From positions 1,612,001 through 1,676,000 of the forward strand of contig JBANDB010000015.1 in NCBI GenBank assembly GCA_037576215.1: a stretch of DNA of 64,000 nucleotides, given 5' to 3'. Position numbers and translations under genes: made by a program. This DNA is from Armillaria gallica. Its lineage: Eukaryota > Basidiomycota > Agaricomycetes > Agaricales > Physalacriaceae. The notes under the pieces are model-generated. The model made no database searches. It was given only the letters and a program-made list of their open reading frames with translations, and was not told the origin of the DNA. Below, in pieces: positions 35,200 through 45,479 of this stretch. Numbering within the stretch: position 1 is the first letter of the stretch; the number at the start of each line of letters is the position of its first letter.

Positions 35200-37682
35200 G
35201 CTGGATCGTTTCGCTGCTATTGACGACTATTTGTTGCCTCAGCTTGTCTTGGTTCCCGCCCAAGTCCCGCCTGCGTATCCCGCACCAGTGAGTCTTACAC
35301 TCCAAAATCAGTGTTACCCCACACCGGCTCAGATCAATCGGATCGGTGCGTTTTGCTTCCACAGAATCAAATGTTTGGCGACTGGACCCTTAGGTCATCG
35401 TCCATTACTGGCACATCTCGATGTATGTCAATGTGCTATTTCGCTAAGCCTGTGGGCCCCTGCGTGCCCGTCCTGGCCGTGACTGATCGACTTTAATGTT
35501 CCAGGATGCATCACTCTCAGATCCGACTCTCTGCCGACTCCCTCCAACGAGACCCAAAGTTTTTGACGAAGCTCTCTCAACCAGACAAATGTCAGTGTGC
35601 CGAAGCCCCTCCTGTGGTGACTGTATCTGATATAATTTCAGCCATTCATGCTTGGGATGGACTATGCGGAGCCATGGTCAATGAGCATATTTTCATAACG
35701 AGCCCCAACTGCCCGTTGCTTTTCGACCCACCCCTAGGCGTCAACCGCGAGATGTGGATGAGAAATGATTACCGATACAGTGAGGATGACCCTCTCTCGT
35801 GGCCCCAGCCTTACTGCGCCTCACGTCCGTACCTGTCATGTTTGCGACTGTGTGAGAGGAACCAGTCGGATCCCGACCTTCCTTTGTTTCAGCTGCCTAT
35901 ATGGGCTGACTTTCTCGAGCTGGACACGTCCTCCTTGATTCACGGGCCAGGCTTGTGGGCCGAAGACCGCCGATCGGTTTTTGAACATCGCTGTAGGGTC
36001 ATCCTGGGAAGATCTATGAACTTCGCGCGTGCAGACGATGAATCTATAGTGGGAGCTAATCGGGTGGAGCAGCTCAAGGCGTATGCGGTCATGTTTCTGG
36101 AGCGCTTGAAAGGCCTGCCTATGACATTTCCCAGGTTGTGTCTTTGCGTCGCTGAGATGCAGAGATTGGTCTTAGAGGTGGAGGCTATCTCGACATTCTT
36201 CTCCACCATTCGTCCAAGGTTCGCTGCCTGTGCCACCAGTCCGATGCCCAAGGCAGACATGGACCTTGTTGGATGCTTCACCACCGACATTGGCGTGGTG
36301 CAGCAGTTACACTGAGCCGGTGTTCCTGTCTGGGTCCTGCAGCCTCTCGATGATCTTGTGCATACAAGGATTGACAAAGTCGTGGAGATGAACACCGTGT
36401 CTGGGCGTGTTCATTTGGGTACATGCCCTCTCCGTCTTCCCTCCATGTATGTAGGGTCTGGCGCTGATGAGGCCAAGTATAATGTGTTTGATCAGTTCAC
36501 AAGGTCCCACCTTGGTGCACCGAGTGTATTCGCATGGACGTCGGGGCAACTTCGGAATGAACCATCAACATCCTGGGGCAAGCGAAATACCCCTGCACAG
36601 GGAGTATTCTCACCATGTAAGCACTATTTATGTCTTCGTTCCTCTGCAACAATAACCTGTGGGCAATAGACAACCAAGGTAGCCGCTCTCGCAAGGGTCA
36701 TTTGAAACAAGGGTCTGCGAACAGATTCGAAGTGATCACGCATACCCTGTTGCCCGAGATTCGCCCACCATGGAAAGACGCCCTGCTTGGTGTCAATGTC
36801 GACAAGGCTCGTGTAGATGTCCCTGCTGCACCTTTTGCATTTCCTCGGCCTGATCTCTTCGTAACGATCTCTGACTCTGCCAAATGGATGAGCATGCTGA
36901 GTACGTGGCTGCGTCTTTGCCCAGGCCACCTGGCAATGCAGACATCGTCGTACTCCCCTGGGAAAGTCAGCCACCAAATATGGTGGGCCATCCTGAGCTA
37001 TGACTGGGTTGGGAAGTCAGATGTGAACGACCGGGTGAGAGGAAAGGAGACCCACCGTCACGACTTAGCGGCAACCTTCTTGGTTGGATGTCTGGATGAA
37101 ATGTCCATTCAGGAAGGAGTATCTGTGGATGCCACCTGGCGGGGCAAGTGTATGTCTCACCTGGACGTAGAGGACGTGCATGAAATCCTATGGGAGCTGT
37201 CTGAATTGGGTTTCAGGATGGAAATGTTATCGTTGGATAGTCATTTGAGGGTCATCGAGAACGACTCTGCTCTGAGGAAGCACGAAAGACACTTGGGCCA
37301 CTGTTTTCCCTGAGGACGTTATGACCAGTGCTGGATTGTCGAGCTGGCAGAAGCACACCGTGGTCTCGCAGAGTCTAGCTGGATGTGTCGGGCTCCGTAT
37401 GTCTGCTCACTATGCCACGTCATGAGTAGATGGAGAAACTGCCCGCAAAGTATACGGGATGAAAAGAACAGATATACGGAGGATATGTTGACATCTTTGC
37501 AACGGGACATGGCCCTATTTTATTGTGAAAGTTTCTACCTAACCTTCGGTCGGGCGCCCACTTTACCACGTGAGTTGGGACACATCCTGGATATGGATGC
37601 AAGGTACCCTGAACGTGCTGTGTCCCTAATGAAAGCTCCCGGTTATTACCACGATGTTACGGATTGGGAGGCACCGTATTGA
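35200..37682 (+). pseudogene. Unknown cargo gene 4, two in-frame TGAs
   Basis: A first exon-like piece (35200-35288) ends at GTGAGT with F-A-A-I-D-D-Y-L-L-P. The main exon opens at about 35504 and runs 269 codons to a TGA at 36313-36315; the same frame then continues A-G-V-P-V-W-V-L-Q-P. A later frame (36630-37313) ends in TGA 37311-37313 and again continues in the same frame to 37682. Conserved-looking features are a W-A-D-F-L-E-L stretch and Y-C-E-S-F-Y near the end. An A-G-(I/V)-P-V-W-x-x-(R/Q)-P motif is one I recall from other mushroom transposon cargo proteins, without a known function. Confidence 0.5.
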
Positions 37683-37804
37683 GGAACGTGGCGTCAATTG
37701 ATGTGTCTGTGTCAGCTGTCACCTTGTGTGACCGACCTGATGGTGCTGTGACTCAGTGACATTGCGAACATTGCATTATGGATTCAAATTGGGATTTATT
37801 TAGT
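37683..37804. other. Short convergent spacer
   Basis: The 3' ends of unknown gene 4 (+) and the HECT-like gene (-) face each other across about 120 bases. Nothing else is seen. Confidence 0.4.
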
Positions 37805-40800
37805 CTATAAAATGGTAACTATCTTTGTGCTATCGGATAGCCAGAAATCCAAGCATTCGGTCCAATTAGGGAATACGTCAGTTGCACGGCCAGCTAAGAG
37901 GCTACAGAGCGCGACATTGAGCTTGATTTTGACCAGAGTGAAGCACGTGCTTGTGTGGAATGTCTGGGATGGGGGGTCCTGATAGTCAGGCGGCACGAAC
38001 TGTATCTGTATGTTCCGTGTTAGCCATTGTGTCAAACTGGTGAATGTAGATGACACTACCTTGATCGATGAACCACCACAGGGCATATAAGGGAGGCTGG
38101 TTGTGATTTCCAAGAAGCGTGTCCCACACCCGTTCAAGTCCTGTTTGAAATAGGTGCGCAAGCCAGCCTCGAACGCTTTTGTCGTGCTGATATAAAGTGG
38201 CAGGTCTTGTCCGTTGGAGTCTTTGCCAAAACCCCAGTCACATCTTCTACTACAGAATGTATCCATGGCAACAAATCCTGTGTCAATCTGTATGACGTCC
38301 ATGAGAGCGTCGACGGAATGAATGTTCCGATCGTAAATGCTCTCAAGGTATTCCAGGAGGCGTTCAGGATCGTCTTGGATCCTGGGATAGCCACTCTGTA
38401 TGAGCGATGGCTGGACGATGGATGAGTCATTAACGGTATTCAATCAACAGAGAATACCGGCATACATACTAGTCCACCGGTATATGAGGCGTGTCCAAAA
38501 TGGAATGCGAAGCCTTGCCGTAGGGCATTGAAACTGTCACTCTGCTTGGTGAGTGGATGTGACAATAGGATCAGTCTCAGAACCAACCTATTCTGAAGTA
38601 TGGCCTTTTCGCTGTCTGGGGTCTGAAATCCTACCTCCAACGCCTGGGAATAAAAGTGTGATGAGCAAGGGTGGGACGTTCCACAGGTGCTTATACTCTT
38701 ACCGTCAAATGAGGCTCGCAGAAATGAGTGATCCAGAGGTACCTCAGATCCCTTCCCCAATTGGCTCATGGCTCCGACGTCAATGGGTCAGTCAGCCTGC
38801 GTCCGAGCCAAGGTTGCATGAAGACCTCACACGCGGGATCTAGGGCCTTGACAACGGGGCCGGTGAGCGCATCCAATACGCCAGGCAGCTGAGGTTTCTC
38901 GATGATTAGGGCGAGGAATAGGAACGGGGAGATAGGCAATGGCGGCATGCGAAAGGTGACTGTGCACACAGCGAGGAGAAGACCCTGGGCTCTCCACATG
39001 ATAGTTTGTCGGGTCGTACAACCCGTCATGGGAAATTTGGCTGTGAAGTAAGCCGAGTTGTTCGGCAAGGTGGAGTAAAGGTCAGTATCTCTCAATGCCC
39101 TGACCAACGCTTCTCTGAAGACCATTTTATTGATGCCCTCCCCATGGCTCCTGCTGGGATCAACTACAATCCTCATCTGTCCAAATCTGGCTAGCTCTCC
39201 CCAATTGTCGCAAGTGATCTCTGGAGACCGAAATTGGGGACCTTGCCAGTCGTCAATGTATGTGTGGAATGCCTGCTTCTCCTCATCCCACCTGGTTTTA
39301 GCATAATACATGCACAGGGTGATGACTGTGTCCGCGAGGGCACCGATATCAGGGCCCTTGAGAATCATGGTGTCGTCTCCCATTGTGTCCATATGATCGA
39401 CCATTTGAGTATAGAATGAGGGAAAGTGCTTTCGGCAAGCAAGCTCAGCACGGTCACGTGCTGGCCAGACCAGACCCATGTAGTAGGGGCAAGGAAGAGG
39501 GAAGGGCTGCAGTTCCACTGGCCTTATAGGCGATAGGCCTCATACAGGAGGGGCACGTGGTGAGGGTGACCTTGACAAAGCCGGGCGCTTGTTGGGGCGG
39601 CAGTTCAATGGGCTGCGCTATGGGCCAGTCAGTGCCGTTGAAAGACTGAAATTTTGTGACTCACCTCGTCTAGCTCCTCGGCTTGATTGGAATTGACAAA
39701 TGCGACAGGACAACAGGGAATGCCGTGCTCAACGGGCATGTCTCCACCAAGAATATCAGGAGAAAGACCTCGGCATGCACGTAAGCAGGGTAGGGCATTC
39801 TCATCACCAGTGCCGCCCCAGCATCGCATGACGAAGCTGAGATTGTGCATGGCCCACTCTGCGAAACAGGCATGTACTACATTTCTCGCAGCATCTGGGA
39901 TTCCATCCGGGCCATAGTCACCGACGTACAAATTCCGGTTCAAGAGGTTGTGACAGATAGGTGCAGTAGTGGGCGCTGGGCGGTGTATTGTCATTAGCTT
40001 GGTCCTTGGGCACTGAGATACTTCAAAACGTACCAATGACAAGGGTGAACTGGCCAGGGGTGGCTAAGTACTTCTTCTTGCGGTGCCCGTCAAACTTGGA
40101 TTCCAGACTAGCATACTGAATCATGTATGAGAGGTTGGATTGCGCCTCCTTGATGGTCTTGTTAAATGTAAGTAAGGCGTTGTCCGGTTTGCGAGTCGTC
40201 AGTTGAAGGAAACACCATCCCATGTTGTCAAATGTGAGATGGTCGAGATTGTCAGTCTTCAGGCCAGGAATCTGGGGCTTCGTCCTGTCCGCATTATGTG
40301 CAAGAAGCTGGGCATGTATTTCCTTGTAAGTGTCGTTGCTGGTAGTGCGATACGTGATACATAAGCCGAGTTTTTGCATGTGTGCATGGAATTGCTCGAC
40401 ATCCGTCTGTTCGAGGTTATAGATGTCGGACTCAGACAGCGTGTATCCTCTCTGTACGTGAGGATAATTGTGTTTTTCGGCCTGTATGCGATGGTGTGGA
40501 CTGACAAAGGGGTATATGAGAATGTGGCATATGGGTGCTTGGCGGTCGCCCAATGTCATGCGCATAATGGAGGCTTTCTTCCACCCAGTAGTGTTGGATC
40601 CGATGAAAGCTGTCATGCTGGACTGTGGAAGCTCTCCCAGGAAGGCATTGGGGTTGAAGGTGTGTGATAGTAGCCCAGCTACAGCTGGTCCTGGTCGGAT
40701 ATACGGCTGAGGGAGTGTGCTTGAGGGGTTGGCAGTTGTGTGGCTGGGCGGCGGGTAGATGCCAGCGGCAGTAAGCCTGTAGAGCGGTGAAGTGGTCGGA

Positions 40801-40988
40801 AGGCTCGGAATGGGATTGGCGCTGTTTATGTGAGGTTCTGTATTGGCGGTAGGATTGGGATGTGGTTCTGGTGCAGTAGGATGCGCGTTCTCAACAACTG
40901 GCGCTGAGTTGACTACTTGGCGACAGCGTGCCGTTTGGGAATGGCCAAGGAGTTGCATCAATGGGACAGGGCGAGATTCGGTCGACAT
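37805..40988 (-). CDS. HECT-like E3 ubiquitin ligase (divergent)
   Basis: Start M-S-T-E-S-R-P at 40988. A 320-residue first exon has a Pro/Thr/Asn-rich N-terminus and ends at a GTACGT donor near 40027. The next exon (about 39969-39665) is Cys-rich. A T-T-C-P-S-C-M piece (about 39550) could bind zinc. The 39518-38766 frame holds I-S-P-F-L-F-L-A-L-I and L-D-P-A. The last exons (38769-38440 and 38443-37805) read L-R-Q-G-F-A-F-H-F, then L-E-I-T-T-S-L-P-Y-M-P and F-H-T-S-T-C-F-T-L. These match, in order, the HECT features G-F, (F/V)-T-G-S...L-P and the catalytic (H/S)-T-C-F near the C-terminus. Sequence identity is low, so the call rests on motif order. A frameshift or extra intron is needed near 39520. 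Confidence 0.5.
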
Positions 40989-41216
40989 GGTGAGGGAACG
41001 TTACCAAGTTTTATTATTTGGCTGCTCTGTTTTTTCAAGTGTTTGTTGGCACAAATTATTCACGAATTTGCCAGACATTAAATAAAAATAGATTATTGCC
41101 TACCCAAAAGCGTGTACCAGGCCCGGGAGCGATCAATGTGACTGATGTGACAAGATGTGCCTCAATATGCTCAATTAGGAATGGAAGCGTCGGAATCACT
41201 GTTCCGACAATCGGTG
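40989..41216. other. Promoter side of the HECT-like gene and inner right end
   Basis: AT-rich stretch between the HECT-like start codon and the CG-rich right end. A short frame at 40843-41085 is a shadow. No other gene. Confidence 0.3.
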
Positions 41217-41335
41217 TCCTCGCGCGATCGCTTGAGATCTCGCGGGACCTCACGCGATCGCACGAGGCCTTGCACGCCCGCGCGCGATCTCGGGTGACCT
41301 CGCGAGGTCTCACGAGATCTCACATTAAAGTCCAG
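41217..41335 (-). repeat. Right terminal inverted repeat of the 21.7-kb element
   Basis: Read on the minus strand it starts CTGGACTTTAATGTGAGATC and then repeats CTCGCGAGG, GATCGCGCG and GATCGCGTGAGG. It ends where the host gene sequence resumes. The inner part is less similar to the left end, as expected for arrays of short transposase-binding words rather than one long perfect repeat. Confidence 0.72.
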
Positions 41336-41351
41336 TAATTCCATTTCTAGC

Positions 41352-42432
41352 TATGAATACAATGCTTCAGCACCGACTGGCAATGTTTTCTCCTCAAAAG
41401 GGATTTTCAAATGAGGTATACCATGCCTCCACCAGCTCTGGTATGTCATTGATGTAATCTCTTTCATCTATAAGTCTTTCTAATGCATATTCAAAGTCAA
41501 ATCACCACTGGTATTGGTAGATGCTGAAACTCCAACTCACTCATCTCCAGTCAAAAAGCTACAGTTGCTGCACCCCTCAAGTCCTCCTGTGACAATGTTG
41601 GATGACTCAGATATATTCTCTGCACCTGTTTCAAGACGGATTGATTTGCTTTTACCACCTGTAAATGCATTTCATAAGCCAAGTGAGTGACAAATGGCTT
41701 AACAGTTTAAACAAAACACTGATATTCTCATCAGACCAGCCAGTACATGTTGTCCCTCCAATCCTCGGACAACACAATGCAACCTGGACTGAGATTTTTT
41801 CTCATGTCCAGCAGCCTCAGATGCTATGGGATCTATACAAGCCATCAAAGACCCTTGACCAGTTTGACCTTCAGTCCCTCTGGACCTCGTACGATATTGG
41901 AGAGGAGGAAACAGACAAAAATGGACAGGCAATGTTGAAGCCTCCCATTCGTGTGGTCGAAGAGTGCTTTAGTCACCGGTGGAGAAATATAAGCAAGGTG
42001 TGCTTCTCATTCATTCCTGTAGGATAGGATGCCACACTAACAGTATCTTCTCTTTAGTCCACCCTGAAGACCTGGCAGCGTTATCGTGAAATACCTGAGT
42101 GGATCCAGCATGAAATCAGCAAGCGCAAAATAACATCTCAAGAAGTCATTGCAGAGCTTGAGGAAATGCGCCTAAAGCCAGACCCAAAGCAGCCAAAGGG
42201 ATTGAACACTCTGTGCAAAGAAGTCAAGATATTGCGGGAACAGCAGGCAATGGACAGAAGTGTTACGGTTATGGTCGAGAATGAGGAGAACTCATCAGCA
42301 GGTTTGTTCAAGTTGATATTTTTGTACATCCTCTCACTCACCCTCGGCTCAGGACAAACAGAGAGCAACCGTAAAAGAAAGTTGGCTGCAGATCCTTGTG
42401 TCCACAAGAAGCAAAGACAGTCATGTTCTTAA
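41352..42432 (+). pseudogene. Ndc10-like gene, 3' part with GCR1_C-like domain
   Basis: Exon-like pieces resume at about 41352 (N-T-M-L-Q-H-R-L), then 41492-41681, 41736-41998, 42059-42301 and about 42353-42432, with normal donors (GTATGT, GTGAGT). The region L-W-D-L-Y...L-Q-S-L-W-T-S-Y...P-I-R-V-V-E-E-C-F-S-H-R-W-R, then R-Y-R-E-I-P-E-W-I, has the spacing of the GCR1_C DNA-binding domain found at the end of such fungal proteins. A basic K-R-K-L/K-K-Q-R end follows. It continues the gene at 16282-19662 and was separated from it by the 21.7-kb element. Confidence 0.6.
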
Positions 42433-42645
42433 GGTTGGTGTTGGTGAAGGCCTGGGGCCAGCCTGGGAAGGGAGCAAACAGGATGAAGTCCAAAAAAAAT
42501 GTTATTACATATGTACAGTATTACAACAGATGGTGCTAAGCTACAACTACACAACGGTGCCCTATGAGTACTCCTTCGTCAATGGTACCATCTTCCGAAA
42601 CCGCCATCGCATCGGATCCTCCCATCCACGGACCATGACATCAAA

Positions 42646-43367
42646 TCACACTCCGGCACGATCCAAGTCTTCCAGAGTAGCATAGCCCCGTGGATCACAC
42701 CAGTAGTGGCCGTAGGGCATAAGCAGAGGCCGTTGACCACTGGCATCTCTGCTGAAGGTCCAGCGAGGCTTGGTGGCCGTTCCCACTTGGATCGTGCGGA
42801 AGGTCGTGTTGCAAGATGGGACCGGACACGAAAACACCATCGCAGAGGGGGACGGGCGCTCAGCATGAGTACGGTCCCAGAGCCATTTGGAGGGAGGGAT
42901 CAGACTCCTCACGACTCGTTTGGGGTGACAGAGGTAGGCGGATACGCAGGCGCTGTCAAGCAGGTGCCCACATTCAGTGAGGGCCCAGATCTTGCTGAAT
43001 TCCCTGGGCTCATCGTCGTCGTCATTGCAGTAGGCGAGAACGGGGTCAACACAGAGTGGCTCGTGGCAGGAAACACACCTGAACGTGCCAGGAAGGGTGT
43101 GTAAGGGCATCAGTGGAGGATCAGCGTGTGGAGTGGTGGTGAACGCGGCAAGGAAGGGGTGGTCAGCGATAGCCTCAGAAGAGATGACTAGCGGCGAACC
43201 GCTACTGTTGTGGGGATGCAGGTGTCCCCGTTAGCTCGCCGTATGCTCTCCATGCTAAATTTGACTCACCTCGACGTGCCGCTGCCTACCACCGGTCCTT
43301 CCAAGTCCTGCAAAACCTCCCTCAGAAGCTCCCCATTCACCCCGGCATCGTGACCTTCCCATCCTCC
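42646..43367 (-). CDS. RING-like zinc-binding protein of the outer unit
   Basis: The clear exon (43204-42646) reads F-R-C-V-S-C-H-E-P-L-C, a spacer with D-D-D-D, then L-T-E-C-G-H-L-L-D-S-A-C-V-S-A-Y-L-C, and a late F-S-C-P-V-P-S-C. This is the Cys/His order of a RING finger with a long loop. A candidate first exon (43367-43275, M-G-R-S-R-C-R-G) ends in GTGAGT, but as spliced it meets a TAG, so the true start may be M-P-L-H-T at 43110. It lies convergent to the Ndc10-like gene and is absent from the block B empty site. Confidence 0.5.
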
Positions 43368-43749
43368 TCCCGGCTTGCTCATTTGTCTTGTCTTGTAGCT
43401 TGTTGCTGCTGGGAAGGCGACGAAAAGAAAAAATCGCGCACATGCGCTCGTCCGAGAGCAAGAGAGAGGGTGAAAGAAAGAAAGAGAGACAAAGCTGAGA
43501 CACTAGGGCCCGGCCCCGAGAAAGCCCGAGAGAAGAGAGAGCCGTGAGCATGATGAGTCACACACCCCCAGGATGGTGACCCACCCCTGCCCAGGCGTCG
43601 GTGACGAGCGAGGACGGCGGGGGACGAGCCGCTCGCGAGATCGGTGACCGTGCCAGCGAGAGCGAGGGCGATGACGCGTCGTCGGAGTTTGAAATCAGAT
43701 CACCGGCACTGAGGCACCGAGGCGACCCGAGCCGCAGGAATCCTGCTGA

Positions 43750-45420
43750 GAACGAGAGAATGTACAGGCAAGCGCTTTACCACGTGTGCACAACTATCCC
43801 ATCGCGGCACCAATACACGACGCATGGCCAAAGTGATGTAAGAAGTCTTCTTGTGGCACAGGTATATGACGGAGATGATGTATGCTATCATTCGAATGCC
43901 GCGCTGGGGTTCTTGGTTGAGCCTGTGCCAGAAACCTGACATCGTATGACTTCAGTTCATGCCTGCAGTCCTCCACATTGTCCATGAAAATACCGGATAT
44001 AGTTTATTTGAGTCTCATAAAAAGGTGTTCTCTCAGTGGTCGAACTGATGTATGAACCGAATTTTGCTGTAAGCCTCGGCTTGCCTATCGAATAGCTGCG
44101 CTTCCGAATTCAATGTCATTCCCAATTATTGTTTGGTCTTGTAAGTTTACTCTTCGCTTTGGCGTCGAACCAGCAATCCAGACATACAGATTATGCATTG
44201 AAGGCGATACATATAAGATCAACACACATTTACATACGTCTAAACCTTGCTGTGTTCGCCATCAGCGAAGGATACAGCTTGAGCAGTGTCACTCACATGT
44301 GATGCTTCACAAATAGCGTGGGAGAGACAGACATCTGTCTCGCCACGTATCACCTCACTGAACACGTATGATATTCTGAGCGAGTGCCAGCTGATCCTCA
44401 TTTCTGGAAGCCATGCAATAGTGCTGTAAGACCTAGTCCAAAGCTGTGCTGGATCTAAGAGCAGATCAGGACATTAAAGCGTCGAAGTAGACAATTATCT
44501 CCGATCGGGACCCTGCCGCCTGTCAAAGCTGTGAGTCGATTGTATCAAAACATCATCACAGCACGAACCTTGATAGATACATGCTGCAGAAACTAGCTGA
44601 ATGTTCAGAAAATGGATCCGCCATTCCTTTGTTCGTTGTGGAGTGAGCCGTCTTCAAGACATGAGAAAATTTTTCTTCACCAGCAACAGATCTCTGGGAA
44701 CGCCATTTATGTAGGTGAGAAAACGGAAGTGTAACACATCTGGGTTTATTAAGTTTCCCGAGGTACTGGAAAATGTGAATAGAACGTTGGAGAGTAGATA
44801 AAGTGCGTTGTTACACCTCCCTCGTTAATAGAAGCAGATAGCGCAAGTGATGGCGGTTCTGGAATATAGGAAATCAGTTTGTATCATGAGGCGATTATAT
44901 TGTACGACAGACCTTCCTATTGGTACTCGGGGCAGGGCATAGCCAAATTCTGGCTGGAAGTTCCTGGTCCAGGTAGTACACTTTGAATCTGGCCCCCACA
45001 ACCTCGCCAACATCATACGAATGCCAACGGATGCGCATCCCGTTTTATAACAAAGGCTTCAAGATCCTTAACTTAAATCTCCTTCTGCAGCGCAGCTTGT
45101 ATTCGTGTGGCCGCCTATAAACAGATGGGTTACAGGGCGAGGTTTTCATGGTTTGTATTGCGAGCGCTTACACAAAGCGGCATGCTTCCTAACAGCAAAG
45201 GATGCTGATACTTCATGCTATCGTTGAAGTGTCAGTACACTGGTAGTAACCAGAATACGAAGGAAAGACGAATGTGGAACATCTCTCCTGTGAAGTAACG
45301 TCTGCATCACATCCAACGAGCATAGGTCCTCCTGGCCCGGCACATATCGTCGCTGTCCGAATATCGCTAATCATGGTGGAAGGATATGTTACTTGAACGG
45401 AGCACATACATCAGCCAACA
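43750..45420. other. Block A flank, duplicated at 55255-57000, no clear gene
   Basis: Landmarks such as GTCGCGGCACCAATACACGAC, GACGGAGATGAT and CATCAGC(G/A)AAG(G/A)ATACAG line up with block B at 55311, 55400 and 55845. No frame is conserved between the two copies, so it is probably the upstream region and transcript leader of the MLKL-like gene, or a dead repeat. Confidence 0.45.
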
Positions 45421-45479
45421 CGAACGACCACCAAGCAACGAAAATATTTCTCATCCTGCGATACGCCAAGATGCCGCTT

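Larger units (their letters stand above)
19651..41335. mobile_element. 21.7-kb TIR element with DDE integrase and ubiquitin/SUMO/chromatin cargo
   Basis: It splits the Ndc10-like gene: the coding sequence ends near 19650 and the GCR1_C-like end resumes at 41352. Both ends begin CTGGAC(A/T)(A/T)TAATG(C/T)GAG when read inward, followed by about 80-100 bases of GATCTCGCG-type words. The gene order inside is integrase (+), four minus-strand genes (one unknown, one unknown, Ulp1-like, JmjC-like), one more unknown on minus, coiled-coil RING (+), DUF7770-like (+), APH-like (-), unknown (+) and HECT-like (-). I see no clear target-site duplication. An rve-type integrase with several accessory genes recalls the eukaryotic IS3EU and related classes; that placement is a guess. 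Confidence 0.75.
16041..43749. mobile_element. 27.7-kb nested insertion; outer unit Crypton-like
   Basis: Block B gives the empty site: at 55245-55275 GACATGGTGGTGG runs straight into GCGAGAGAACG, while in block A the matching halves lie at about 16029-16041 and 43750-43760. The word GAAC occurs at both junctions (16041-16044 and 43750-43753), a possible short direct repeat like those left by Crypton integration. Minus the inner 21.7-kb element, the unit is about 6 kb and holds the Ndc10-like gene and a RING-like gene. Both ends are rich in GGTGACC/GGTCACC words, and GGTGACCGTGC occurs at 16131 and 43643. The insertion starts 8 bases upstream of the MLKL-like start codon at 16033. Confidence 0.7.

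Noticed and set aside
19651..41335. Helitron or Maverick/Polinton identity for the giant element
   Set aside because: Inverted ends exclude a Helitron, and no RepHel, protein-primed DNA polymerase B, packaging ATPase or capsid gene was seen.
41217..41335. CRISPR-like or tandem repeat array at the CG-rich end
   Set aside because: The words are irregular in spacing and orientation and mirror the left end, so they are transposon end repeats in a eukaryotic genome.
43350..43561. Short frames rich in Arg/Lys/Glu or Ser/Leu/Phe
   Set aside because: They arise from a purine-rich low-complexity stretch upstream of the RING-like gene.
16041..43749. A Starship-type giant element with a tyrosine-recombinase captain
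   Set aside because: The recombinase-like gene has Ndc10/GCR1_C features rather than the DUF3435 type, and the cargo lies inside a separate element with its own inverted ends and a DDE integrase.
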